Shown here: positions 56,265-64,000 of the stretch, piece by piece
Position numbering within the stretch: position 1 is the stretch's first letter
Layout: the number at the start of each line of letters is the position of its first letter
NCBI RefSeq assembly: GCF_002993325.1
Contig: NZ_PVNO01000025.1
Location: 62,001-126,000 of the forward strand
From: Alteromonas gracilis
Lineage (GTDB): Bacteria > Pseudomonadota > Gammaproteobacteria > Enterobacterales > Alteromonadaceae
Direction: 5' to 3'
DNA: 64,000 nt
Notes under the pieces: model-generated
The model's database searches: none
Told to the model about the DNA's origin: nothing
What the model saw: the letters and a program-made list of their open reading frames with translations, nothing else
Made by a program: the position numbers and the translations under genes

Positions 56265-57698
56265 TTAAGACTGTACTTGGTTATTTTCCATGTTATGCCT
56301 TCCCATAGGGATATCGCGGCTTAACGCACCAAGGGCTAATAGCACTATAAATATAGCGGTATTCGCTGGCGCTTGTAGAGGGAAATCCACTGTACTATGT
56401 AAGGCCATGCCGATAACTGCCATAACTGTAGCAAAGGCGACGCCTCGTGGTAACGGATGTCGTCGATGTCGAATAGCGCTCATTGCATTTTTAGCACACA
56501 TCAATAGAAGTGCAGCCAAGAGTGCAGCGCCGATTACGCCAAATTCAATGGCAAACTGCAAGTATTCGTTATGGGCGTGATCGTAAAAGTGTTGAATAGA
56601 TTCACTTTGAAACTGAGGATATACCGTATAAAAGGTACCACCACCTGTACCTATAATTCCATATTCAGAAAGAAGGGGCAGGGCATCAGTAATGACTTCA
56701 TCTCTGCTTTCTTGAGTCAAGTTGGTTTGCTCTATGCGTTGCTGTACCTGCTCAAGCCCGAAAAGGCTGCTCACAATAAGAATATCGATAACCAGCATAC
56801 TGATAAACAGTACTACATAGCTTTTTTGGCGCGGCTTAAAGTAAATTAATCCTAGTGTGGCGGTAATAGTCATAGCAATGAAAAAGGCGCTGTTACCCAT
56901 CCTAGAGCGAGACATAACTAACGCGATAACCATGATTATTATACCAATACGAAACAGCACTTTATTACTGAGCCAAAAATGTACAATTCTACGTAATCGC
57001 TCACGGTAGCTTGAACTAGCTTGCGCCCGAAGACTAGCAATCATATAGCCTATGGCGGCACTTAAACAAAGTAATAAAAAGTTAGCGTAATGGTTCTTAT
57101 AAACGTAACTTCCTGTTGCAATATGAGATACAGGCAGCTTAAAGACTAAACTGTATTTTAAGCCAGATAACACTTCTAGCGAACCATAAATAGCTTGGAA
57201 TATGCCCGCACCACTAATAACGATAAGGGTATACCTTAAACGTTTCGCGGAATTAATAAGCGCTAATGAAATAAAAAATAAGAAACAATAGGCGAGGGAT
57301 TTAAAAAACATTACGTCACTTTGCCCTGCATCGAAACTTAATGAAAGCCATTGTGACGTTATATTTCGCATTCCCTCTATATTTTCGTTTAACAAAAGTT
57401 GCACGCGCTCTGGGCGAATAGCTTCTACTAATGCGAAGGGAAGGGGAACTAAATTAATAAGCTGCCAAGCTAAAAAAGCCAGCCAAAGCACAACTAATGG
57501 CTTGTATTTAGAGTAAAGCTTAGCAAGAAGGCCGTCGTGGGTTAATAACAAAACACCGCCAATAAAGAAAAACGACATTTGCATTAATGCCCATGCCCAA
57601 GGACGGTTAGCACCTAATGATAAAGGCAACCAAAACAGAGTGAATAAAAGAAAACCGAAAAGAAACTTTTCGGTTTTCTGAGAGTTAAATATAGCCAC
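56265..57698 (-). CDS. O-antigen polymerase/ligase-like membrane protein (Wzy_C)
   Basis: The 477-residue protein has about 11-12 membrane segments and the Wzy_C motif DHAHNEYLQFAIEFGVIGA in a large periplasmic loop. It joins sugar repeats or ligates polymer. It may be the polymerase of this cluster; a second such protein is encoded at 62523. Confidence 0.88.
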   Translation of the reverse strand: MAIFNSQKTEKFLFGFLLFTLFWLPLSLGANRPWAWALMQMSFFFIGGVLLLTHDGLLAKLYSKYKPLVVLWLAFLAWQLINLVPLPFALVEAIRPERVQLLLNENIEGMRNITSQWLSLSFDAGQSDVMFFKSLAYCFLFFISLALINSAKRLRYTLIVISGAGIFQAIYGSLEVLSGLKYSLVFKLPVSHIATGSYVYKNHYANFLLLCLSAAIGYMIASLRAQASSSYRERLRRIVHFWLSNKVLFRIGIIIMVIALVMSRSRMGNSAFFIAMTITATLGLIYFKPRQKSYVVLFISMLVIDILIVSSLFGLEQVQQRIEQTNLTQESRDEVITDALPLLSEYGIIGTGGGTFYTVYPQFQSESIQHFYDHAHNEYLQFAIEFGVIGAALLAALLLMCAKNAMSAIRHRRHPLPRGVAFATVMAVIGMALHSTVDFPLQAPANTAIFIVLLALGALSRDIPMGRHNMENNQVQS

Positions 57699-57739
57699 TT
57701 ACAACTAACTGATGTAAAGCTTTAACCAATAAGACCGCT

Positions 57740-58309
57740 TTAGTTCGCTGAAATAGTTGTATCGCCGCCACCTGCACCAGCAGCACCAGTGCCTACACCC
57801 AGCGGAGAAAAGGTATTGCCAGCCGCGCCGGCCGCCGTCGCAGTTAACGTGCTAGGGTCTACGCCTGCATTTATTACTGCCAATAAAGCATCTTCTTCAC
57901 TAATAACCTGCATCTGAAGGGCGATGTTGTAAATTTCGTTAGCATCTTCTGGAAACATTAAGACAGCAATTGTCACTACCTGTGATGGTTGATCAGGTAA
58001 TTCGCCAAAACCGGCTATCGCTAATTCAAAGCCTGTTGCGTTGTCATTCAAAAGCGCTACTAGAGATCTATAAGCTGCTTGATTTTCACTTAAGTACGAT
58101 AAACCTGCAGCATCGAAAAACATACTTTCATTCAGCACTGTTTGGCTAACTTCTTCCGCAGCTTGCTCAACCGCCGCGCCTTCTTCAATTTCGGTAACCA
58201 AAAGGTTTCTTACTTGCAAACCAGGCACACTGCCGTCTTGTGCAAAAGAAAAGGTTGAGACAGCGATTAATGTGCTCAAAAGAACAGATAAAAAAACGTT
58301 GCTACGCAT
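57740..58309 (-). CDS. Secreted protein of unknown function with Ala/Gly-rich end
   Basis: The 189-residue precursor has a signal peptide (to about FAQ-DG, residue 24), an acidic helical middle, and a low-complexity C-terminus rich in Ala, Gly and Thr. That end contains TAAG at residues 158-161, the motif cut by LapG in adhesins. It lies just downstream of lapG-lapD. No family recognised. Confidence 0.75.
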   Translation of the reverse strand: MRSNVFLSVLLSTLIAVSTFSFAQDGSVPGLQVRNLLVTEIEEGAAVEQAAEEVSQTVLNESMFFDAAGLSYLSENQAAYRSLVALLNDNATGFELAIAGFGELPDQPSQVVTIAVLMFPEDANEIYNIALQMQVISEEDALLAVINAGVDPSTLTATAAGAAGNTFSPLGVGTGAAGAGGGDTTISAN

Positions 58310-58428
58310 AACTTATCCTTAGATTAAAAACCTCGGGCTAGCTTCTTGCTAACACCATACTCTGATATTGTACAACAAGTGAACGGGCGAGGTCTCGTTT
58401 TTGTTGTACTACTTTCCGCTTCCGCCTA

Positions 58429-60366
58429 TTAATACTGCCACAAGGCTGGTTTTGCAAAATAAAAGCCTTGTTGGTATGCAACATCTAACCGACTCAACGC
58501 AACTGACTCTGCTTCATTTTCAACAAGTTCGGCAATAACGTTAATATTTAATCCACGAGCGATACTCAATAAACTCGTCACAAAAAGCTGACTGTCTTTG
58601 TCTGCGTGAATATCTTTTGTTAGTTTGCCGGAAATTTTTACAAAATGAGGCTGTATAGCCCTCAACCCAGCTAACGATGCAAGATTGTCTCCAAAATGCT
58701 CAATCGTTATCTTACAGCCCAAATTTACTAACGATTTGCAAAACGATATTGCATCGTCCTTGTGGTGGATTAACGCAGAGTCTTCTAACTCGAACACCAA
58801 TTGGGTGCAAAGCGCTGTATTTTGGTTCAACAGAGTTAATAACCATTGTCTAAAAGCAGTATTAGCTAAAGATGCATTCGCAATATTAATCGCCACATTC
58901 CGTTTATTTTGTGCCAATTTATTAAGCACCAAGGTTACTACCAGCTTATCCACTTCAGGAATTAAGTTTAAGCGCTCCGAGGCGGGAATAAGCTGCGACA
59001 TAGGTATGGCATTACCACTGCTTTTTTCTTTAAAGCGCGCAAATGCTTCATAATAACTCGCCGCGTTTTTTTCAATATTCATAACGGGCTGGATAACGAT
59101 GTCGGCGTATTGTTGCTCTAATATTTGGTTTAAGCGTTCTTTCCAGGCTGTATTACTGTGAATATGAGAAAGTTCCGATGCGAACTGCCAGCCGTTAGCT
59201 TGTTTGGTCGCGGCCATAAGTGCGCTGTCAGCGTTTTCCATAATCTCAGAAAAAGACTGCTCGTCATTAAATTGCGCAGCACCTATCCATACCGCTTTAC
59301 TGCCATCTTTAATCGGGTTGCAATGAGAAAGGCTAGAACTCAGTTCTTGCAAACGCGCCTCGCAATCTTGCTTGGTCATGGCTTCTGTTACCAAAACAAA
59401 ATCGGCTCCCGACACTCTAAATAAAAACGCCGTTTCTTGAATGCTGGAGGTGAAACTTTTTAGTTCATTGGCTACCGAAATGACATAATTATCGCCTTCT
59501 TGGGCGCCTAACGTCATATTAATAGCGTTAAGTTGAGCAAGGCGTATTAATATTACATAGCCCTCATCTGAGGTGGCTGTTTTGCTTAATAGCGCCGTCA
59601 TATGCCGTGAAAAAGCACTCCTGTTTTGCGTTCCGGTAAGGCTATCTTCATAAGCTTGAATTCTATACTGCTCTGCTTTTTGGGTGAGTTCTTTAAACAT
59701 GGCCTCAACAGATGAAGAAAGCCGGTTTACCGCCTGGGTTATAAAAGAAAGTTCTTTGGTAAAAGGCTTGTAGTTTATGTGAGAAAACTTTTGGTTTTGG
59801 ATATCTTCAATTTTGTTTACGACAATACGAAGGGGTTTTGTAATGGCAGTGATAATAAAAAGTAACGCAATATAGGCAAAAACGAAGGCTGCAAAAAACA
59901 TAAATGCACTTTGCTTAACACTTTCCCATAAAGTTTCATTGGCTAGCCTTGGGTGGCTTTGTACGGCGAGTTCTCCAGCCATTGTCCAACCATCGTTTAA
60001 TTCGGTTTTTTCAACAGGTGGCGTTATTTCTACAATATCAGTAAACCAAGAAGGTACGTTATCAACGGTAGTTGGGTTGCGCTTTTCAATCAGTAAGTTA
60101 CCTTCCATATCGGTAATAGTTATGTATTGGTAGAAACCTCTATCGAAAATAGCGTTTACCATGGTCTCGGCTATAGCAATCCCATTGTCTTCACTTAGGT
60201 AAGGAGTGATAGATAGCCCCAACGAAGTCGCGGTATCTTGCGCGTGGGTGGCAAGCTGCTCGTTTACGTATTCTCTGGTTAACTTTACATTAATCACGAA
60301 GGAACCAGCGAAAACCAATATTAAAAAAACGAGTAAGCTTGTACTTAATTGGGTAGATAGTCTCAT
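58429..60366 (-). CDS. lapD: LapD-like c-di-GMP receptor (degenerate GGDEF-EAL)
   Basis: The 645-residue inner-membrane protein has two membrane segments (about 10-30 and 150-175) flanking a periplasmic LapD/MoxY-type domain with the AxxW-like ...TMAGELAVQSHPRLANETLWESV region. A HAMP domain and degenerate catalytic domains follow: SGADF for GGDEF, and YYEAFARF for EAL, with DDFG replaced by EHFG. It therefore binds c-di-GMP and does not turn it over. Bound, LapD holds LapG so that adhesins stay on the cell surface. Its start overlaps the lapG stop (TAATG). Confidence 0.92.
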   Translation of the reverse strand: MRLSTQLSTSLLVFLILVFAGSFVINVKLTREYVNEQLATHAQDTATSLGLSITPYLSEDNGIAIAETMVNAIFDRGFYQYITITDMEGNLLIEKRNPTTVDNVPSWFTDIVEITPPVEKTELNDGWTMAGELAVQSHPRLANETLWESVKQSAFMFFAAFVFAYIALLFIITAITKPLRIVVNKIEDIQNQKFSHINYKPFTKELSFITQAVNRLSSSVEAMFKELTQKAEQYRIQAYEDSLTGTQNRSAFSRHMTALLSKTATSDEGYVILIRLAQLNAINMTLGAQEGDNYVISVANELKSFTSSIQETAFLFRVSGADFVLVTEAMTKQDCEARLQELSSSLSHCNPIKDGSKAVWIGAAQFNDEQSFSEIMENADSALMAATKQANGWQFASELSHIHSNTAWKERLNQILEQQYADIVIQPVMNIEKNAASYYEAFARFKEKSSGNAIPMSQLIPASERLNLIPEVDKLVVTLVLNKLAQNKRNVAINIANASLANTAFRQWLLTLLNQNTALCTQLVFELEDSALIHHKDDAISFCKSLVNLGCKITIEHFGDNLASLAGLRAIQPHFVKISGKLTKDIHADKDSQLFVTSLLSIARGLNINVIAELVENEAESVALSRLDVAYQQGFYFAKPALWQY

Positions 60367-61046
60367 TATTCTTCTTTATCTCCGTACATTACGCGGTCTA
60401 GCCGCTCTACCATATCGTCCCACATTTTCATTGGGCCGCTGCCTCTTAATTTCCGGCCAGTGCCCATTGCTTTCGCGGCCCACAGTCCGTTACCGTTAAA
60501 ACTATAAATGGGCGACAAATCTCTTCTTTTGTTAGCAGGCAAAATACGCCTGTTTATATTATCTAAAACAAGCGGAACAGAAGTAGGGGTTTCATAATAC
60601 GCCAAAACCATGTGGGGTTGACGCAATTCCAATGCAGTAACATACATCAATCGCAATTGATCTTCAGAAATGCCAAGTTCAATTAAAGAGAAGTATTTCG
60701 CTATGGTGTAGTCTTCACAATCACCCGCGCCCGTGGAAATGAACTCTATTGGCGTTGCCCAGTAATCTTTTTGCTGCCAGTGAACAAGGTCGTCTACAAA
60801 ATCAAAACGATTGAAAAAGCGGTTTATTTCGTAAAGTTTTTCGTCTATGTCTTCGCTCTGTAACTCAGTTACTAATTGTCGCCATTTGGCTACGTTCTCA
60901 CTAGCTTCAGTGCCGTAAATTGAATTGATGCGCGCATAAACTTGTTCAGTAAACACTGTTTTTTGTTGAGCAATGGGCGAGGTAATAGCCAATAAAGTAC
61001 AGCTCACGACAAGAAGTGCGCGTAAAGTGCTAGATGCACTGCGCAT
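60366..61046 (-). CDS. lapG: LapG-like periplasmic cysteine protease
   Basis: The 226-residue precursor has a signal peptide (about 1-28) and the bacterial transglutaminase-like cysteine protease domain. Catalytic Cys110 is in GAGDCEDY, the His in PHMVLAYY and the Asp in VLDNINRR. It cuts adhesins near the N-terminus (TAAG or similar) to release them, under control of LapD. The start at 61046 (MRSASSTL) gives a good signal peptide; a TTG 16 codons earlier is the alternative. Confidence 0.92.
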   Translation of the reverse strand: MRSASSTLRALLVVSCTLLAITSPIAQQKTVFTEQVYARINSIYGTEASENVAKWRQLVTELQSEDIDEKLYEINRFFNRFDFVDDLVHWQQKDYWATPIEFISTGAGDCEDYTIAKYFSLIELGISEDQLRLMYVTALELRQPHMVLAYYETPTSVPLVLDNINRRILPANKRRDLSPIYSFNGNGLWAAKAMGTGRKLRGSGPMKMWDDMVERLDRVMYGDKEE

Positions 61047-61380
61047 TACTTTAAAGGCTTTTAAAGATGACCATAAACGTTCTTTTTGGTGCAAATTGTT
61101 GGTACTTTATGCAAAAGATTAAGGCAAGTGTAAAAAATGTTTCACTACTACGCGGTAGTATCGCTTACCTAATGATGAGTTAATGATGGCAAAATTGATG
61201 ATAACTTAAAAGGTTTTTAAATTACTGGAAGAATTTTAATCTGAAATTGATCTATTTGGCATAAATCATGTTTAATAAAAGGTTTTGAGCAGATATGCAG
61301 GTTGTTCGGGTTATTAAGTTACACGCGATCTGGTATCATCGCTTAGTTATGTAGTAAATTTACAACGAAAAGGAACTTTC
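61047..61380. other. Divergent intergenic region between lapG and the glycosyltransferase gene
   Basis: No gene seen. An AT-rich stretch (61195-61260) may hold promoters; no confident site. Confidence 0.5.
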
Positions 61381-62520
61381 ATGAAGTACTCAGCGCGTCC
61401 AGCGGTGTTTATCATTAATTCACTAGAAGGTGGTGGCGCTGAACGAGTAATGGTTAAGCTATTAACCATAATGCAATCTTATTTCGTTGCGAAAAACATT
61501 CCCGTACATCTTATTCTGCTAGATGACTTGCCAGAATCTCAAGTGTGCCCCGACTACGTAAACAAAATAGTGCTTAATTCCCAGGGAAGTTTAGTTTCGG
61601 GCTACCAGCAGCTAAAGCCTGTTTTAGCGAAACTAAAACCAGAATATTGCTTTAGTTTCTTAACGCGAAGTAACTTCTTGAACGTTACGTTAGCCAAGCG
61701 CTTAAAGTTTAAAGCTATAATTAGCGAGCGAGTTAATACAACAAGCCACCTATCAGGCGGTATGAAAGATGGCGTAAGTCGCTTACTTGTTCGGCTGCTC
61801 TACAACAAGGCAGACAGCGTTGTTGCCGTATCAGAAGGAGTTAAGGCCGACCTTATTGAGAACTATGCAGTATCTAGCGATAAAATCTCAGTACTGTATA
61901 ACCCTTACGATATTGAGCAGCTTCAAGTTCATGCATCAGAGAGTGTTTCAGACTTACCCCCTAAGCCCTATATAATTGGGGTAGGGCGCTTAGTTAAAAA
62001 TAAAAACTTTTCTTTACTGCTTAAGGCCTATGCCAAAGCTAGCATAGCCGAAAACTTGATAATTCTGGGCGTGGGCGATGAAGAAGCAAACCTTAAAGCG
62101 CAAGCCAAAGAACTAGGAATTGAAAGTAAAACGCAGTTTCTTGGCTTTAAAGCAAACCCATACCCTTATTTAAGTAATGCCGAATACTTTGTAAGTACGT
62201 CGAATGCTGAAGGGTTCCCTAATGCCATTGTTGAAGCTATGTGTTTAGAAAAAGCGGTAATTGCAACAAACTGTGAGTCGGGCCCTGCGGAAATTATTGC
62301 TGAGCAATACCCTTACAGAGTAACTGGCGCTAGCGAGGAAAAAAACGGTATTCTGTGTGAGTTAAATAACGCTGAAGGCGTTGCAAGAGCGTTAAGCTTA
62401 TTCAGTAATGAAACTGTTAGGGTATCCTACGCCGCAAAAAGCAAAATCTGTGCAAAGCAATTTTCTTACAATGCCTTTCAAGAAAAAGTAATAGCCATTA
62501 TTGAAAAGGTTTGCAAATAA
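61381..62520 (+). CDS. Glycosyltransferase family 4 protein
   Basis: The 379-residue GT-B enzyme has N-terminal SLEGGGAERVM, then VSEGVKADL, VGRLVKNKNF and the donor-binding E-x7-E motif EGFPNAIVE. It adds a sugar to the growing lipid-linked repeat; the sugar is not predictable. The next gene starts two bases after its stop. It follows AAAAGGAAC. Confidence 0.92.
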   Translation: MKYSARPAVFIINSLEGGGAERVMVKLLTIMQSYFVAKNIPVHLILLDDLPESQVCPDYVNKIVLNSQGSLVSGYQQLKPVLAKLKPEYCFSFLTRSNFLNVTLAKRLKFKAIISERVNTTSHLSGGMKDGVSRLLVRLLYNKADSVVAVSEGVKADLIENYAVSSDKISVLYNPYDIEQLQVHASESVSDLPPKPYIIGVGRLVKNKNFSLLLKAYAKASIAENLIILGVGDEEANLKAQAKELGIESKTQFLGFKANPYPYLSNAEYFVSTSNAEGFPNAIVEAMCLEKAVIATNCESGPAEIIAEQYPYRVTGASEEKNGILCELNNAEGVARALSLFSNETVRVSYAAKSKICAKQFSYNAFQEKVIAIIEKVCK

Positions 62521-62522
62521 AC

Positions 62523-63845
62523 ATGTTTGAAGGGTTAAAGGTCGTCGTTGGCCTAATAAGCTTCATTATGGTGTATCGCACCATAACGGGGAACTGCAAT
62601 AAGTACTTAGCGTTTGCGATATGCGCTATATGGCTTCGATTCTTTTTGTCAGCATTTCATACTATTACGTACCCTTCTTTGGTTGCGGGTTTTTCGATAA
62701 ATGCGCTGTCAAGTATATCGGTTGCAGGGCTTGGGCTTTTCTTTTTGCCGTTTTCTGTTTTTACCTTACGTAAACTAGTCCCGTTCTACTTTCTGTTTCT
62801 TGCCATTGCAATAAGTGGCTTTGTTAACATGTTGATTCCAGGCACCATAAATGTCTTAGTTAAATGGTGTTATTTCTTGGTGTTAACTGGGGCGATATTT
62901 TTATCTGTAAGGTCGCAGGGTCACAGCATTACTTTTAAAAAATTATTAGTGTGCTTTTTTATGCCGGTAGCAATGCAGGTGCTGTCTATAGTGCTTGGCG
63001 AAGTGAAAGCGACAGAGAATGATGGCTCGGCAAGCTATATTGGCGGGTACAACCACGAAGCAGCTTTCTCTATGATAATAGTAAGCTTCATCTTTGTGCT
63101 TGGGTTAACAGAAAGACATGCTGTTAGGTTTCGAACTACACTTTTTACAATAGCGGTCTTTCTTCTTATACTCGTTAATTATAGGACTGCTGTTTTAACC
63201 ATTTTACCCATCGCTGCAATCTTCTACTATTCGTTGGTAGAACAACGTTTGAAGCCTTCCCAAAAAGCCCCTGTTTTGACTGTGGTTTCTATGTTTCTAA
63301 TTTTTGTCTTCATGGCGCTGTCTTTTACCATGAGAGAAAGATTTGCCGACGTTGGAATGTTAGCGTCGAATTTAGACCTAATATTTAAAGCGCCTGCGTA
63401 CTTCACTGAAGCTGAAAAAGACATTATGTCTTCAAGAGTATATTTGTGGAGCCAATATATAGATGCGCTAACAAATTCAGACTTGCTTCAACAATTGATT
63501 GGTTATGGGCCAGAGGCATGGAACGGTGTTTTCAAGCATTACGCTCATAATACTTATGTTTCTTATTTTTACGAATACGGGTACATCGGGCTGTTCTCGT
63601 TTCTTTTTCTCTGCTCGTATTCTTTAATTATTACCGCTGGTGTAACGGACAAACGCTTATCAAAAATACTACCACTATCTTTGATTGGCTTCCTAACAAT
63701 GAATTTAGCAACAATGCCATTATGGAATATAGAAGGGCTAATATTTTTCGCAATTTTGATAGGCGTTTCTTTAGGTAATACGGCCCCTGCAAAAGCGCGA
63801 TACAGTTTTAGAAATCAATTAGCACTATTAACTACAACGGATTAG
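62523..63845 (+). CDS. O-antigen polymerase/ligase-like membrane protein (second)
   Basis: The 440-residue protein has about 11 membrane segments and a periplasmic loop with YAHNTYVSYFYEYGYIG, the Wzy-type HN motif. The ATG at 62523 is preferred over the TTG overlapping the upstream stop. It is the second such protein in the locus. Confidence 0.88.
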   Translation: MFEGLKVVVGLISFIMVYRTITGNCNKYLAFAICAIWLRFFLSAFHTITYPSLVAGFSINALSSISVAGLGLFFLPFSVFTLRKLVPFYFLFLAIAISGFVNMLIPGTINVLVKWCYFLVLTGAIFLSVRSQGHSITFKKLLVCFFMPVAMQVLSIVLGEVKATENDGSASYIGGYNHEAAFSMIIVSFIFVLGLTERHAVRFRTTLFTIAVFLLILVNYRTAVLTILPIAAIFYYSLVEQRLKPSQKAPVLTVVSMFLIFVFMALSFTMRERFADVGMLASNLDLIFKAPAYFTEAEKDIMSSRVYLWSQYIDALTNSDLLQQLIGYGPEAWNGVFKHYAHNTYVSYFYEYGYIGLFSFLFLCSYSLIITAGVTDKRLSKILPLSLIGFLTMNLATMPLWNIEGLIFFAILIGVSLGNTAPAKARYSFRNQLALLTTTD

Positions 63846-63849
63846 TTTT

Positions 63850-64000
63850 ATGAAGATTTGCGCGATAGGTCTACGCGGTATTCCAGATGTTATGGGAGGG
63901 ATCGAATCTCACTGTCAGCAGCTTTACCCTAAAATGGTTAAGCAGGGTGCAGAAGTTACGGTTCTAGCGCGCTCGCCTTATGTGAGCCAGAAGCGATATA
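63850..64000 (+). CDS. Glycosyltransferase family 4 protein, 5' part only
   Basis: An ATG at 63850, four bases after the preceding stop, opens a frame to the window end (50 codons). The start MKICAIGLRGIPDVMGGIESHCQ is like the N-terminus of GT4 enzymes of the rhamnosyltransferase-like group (RGIPxxxGGxE). The rest lies to the right. Confidence 0.85.
   Translation, partial: MKICAIGLRGIPDVMGGIESHCQQLYPKMVKQGAEVTVLARSPYVSQKRY

Noticed and set aside
58429..60366. Active diguanylate cyclase/phosphodiesterase
   Set aside because: GGDEF is SGADF and the EAL-domain catalytic residues are changed, as in LapD receptors.

Overview
The window looks like chromosomal DNA of a marine gammaproteobacterium close to Alteromonas. 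This rests on the gene families, moderate GC content, a thrS-infC-rpmI-rplT block with an AUU-started infC, TonB-dependent uptake and many cyclic-di-GMP proteins. I could run no database search, so the genus is an inference. No rRNA, tRNA, insertion sequence, prophage or CRISPR array was seen.

Left part (1-4734): a Tat-exported molybdopterin oxidoreductase pair of the isoquinoline/aldehyde oxidoreductase type (left end cut by the window), a divergent HxlR-type regulator, and a PAS-PAS-GGDEF diguanylate cyclase.

Purine block (about 4771-36849): a nearly complete purine ring degradation locus. A minus-strand operon carries xdhA-xdhB-xdhC-uraD-uraH-guaD-puuD (xanthine to urate to OHCU, plus guanine deaminase). 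A plus-strand pair carries a RutR-like TetR regulator and puuE (allantoinase). Further right are an AzgA-type purine permease, adenine deaminase, a purine nucleoside permease family protein, a TonB-dependent receptor and a xanthine/uracil-type permease. A last minus-strand operon carries an amidase, an HpxW-type oxamate amidohydrolase, a TSUP exporter, ureidoglycine-glyoxylate aminotransferase, allantoate amidohydrolase and a cupin. Four sites resembling the E. coli RutR box TTGACCAnnTGGTCAA lie in front of xdhA, the AzgA-type permease, the receptor and the xanthine-type permease, so one regulator probably controls the set. A separate 20-bp perfect palindrome precedes the amidase operon and may be the site of the nearby RpiR-type regulator. 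A four-gene signalling module (Hpt, REC-PAS-GGDEF-EAL, REC-GGDEF, hybrid histidine kinase) is embedded in the middle.

Housekeeping stretch (37037-47609): DUF924, RpiR regulator, CPBP protease-like protein, MscS channel, a DUF3080-like lipoprotein, pteridine-reductase-like SDR, fructosamine-kinase-like protein, then thrS-infC-rpmI-rplT. A broken 3' piece of a mannose-1-phosphate guanylyltransferase/mannose-6-phosphate isomerase gene follows.

Exopolysaccharide locus (48215-64000, cut at the right): undecaprenyl-phosphate sugar transferase, outer-membrane barrel, Wza-like export protein, Wzc-like tyrosine autokinase, PHP-type tyrosine phosphatase, two Wzy/ligase-like membrane proteins and two glycosyltransferases. 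A LapG-LapD adhesin-release pair and a secreted protein carrying a TAAG motif sit inside it, so polymer export and c-di-GMP-controlled surface attachment are encoded side by side.
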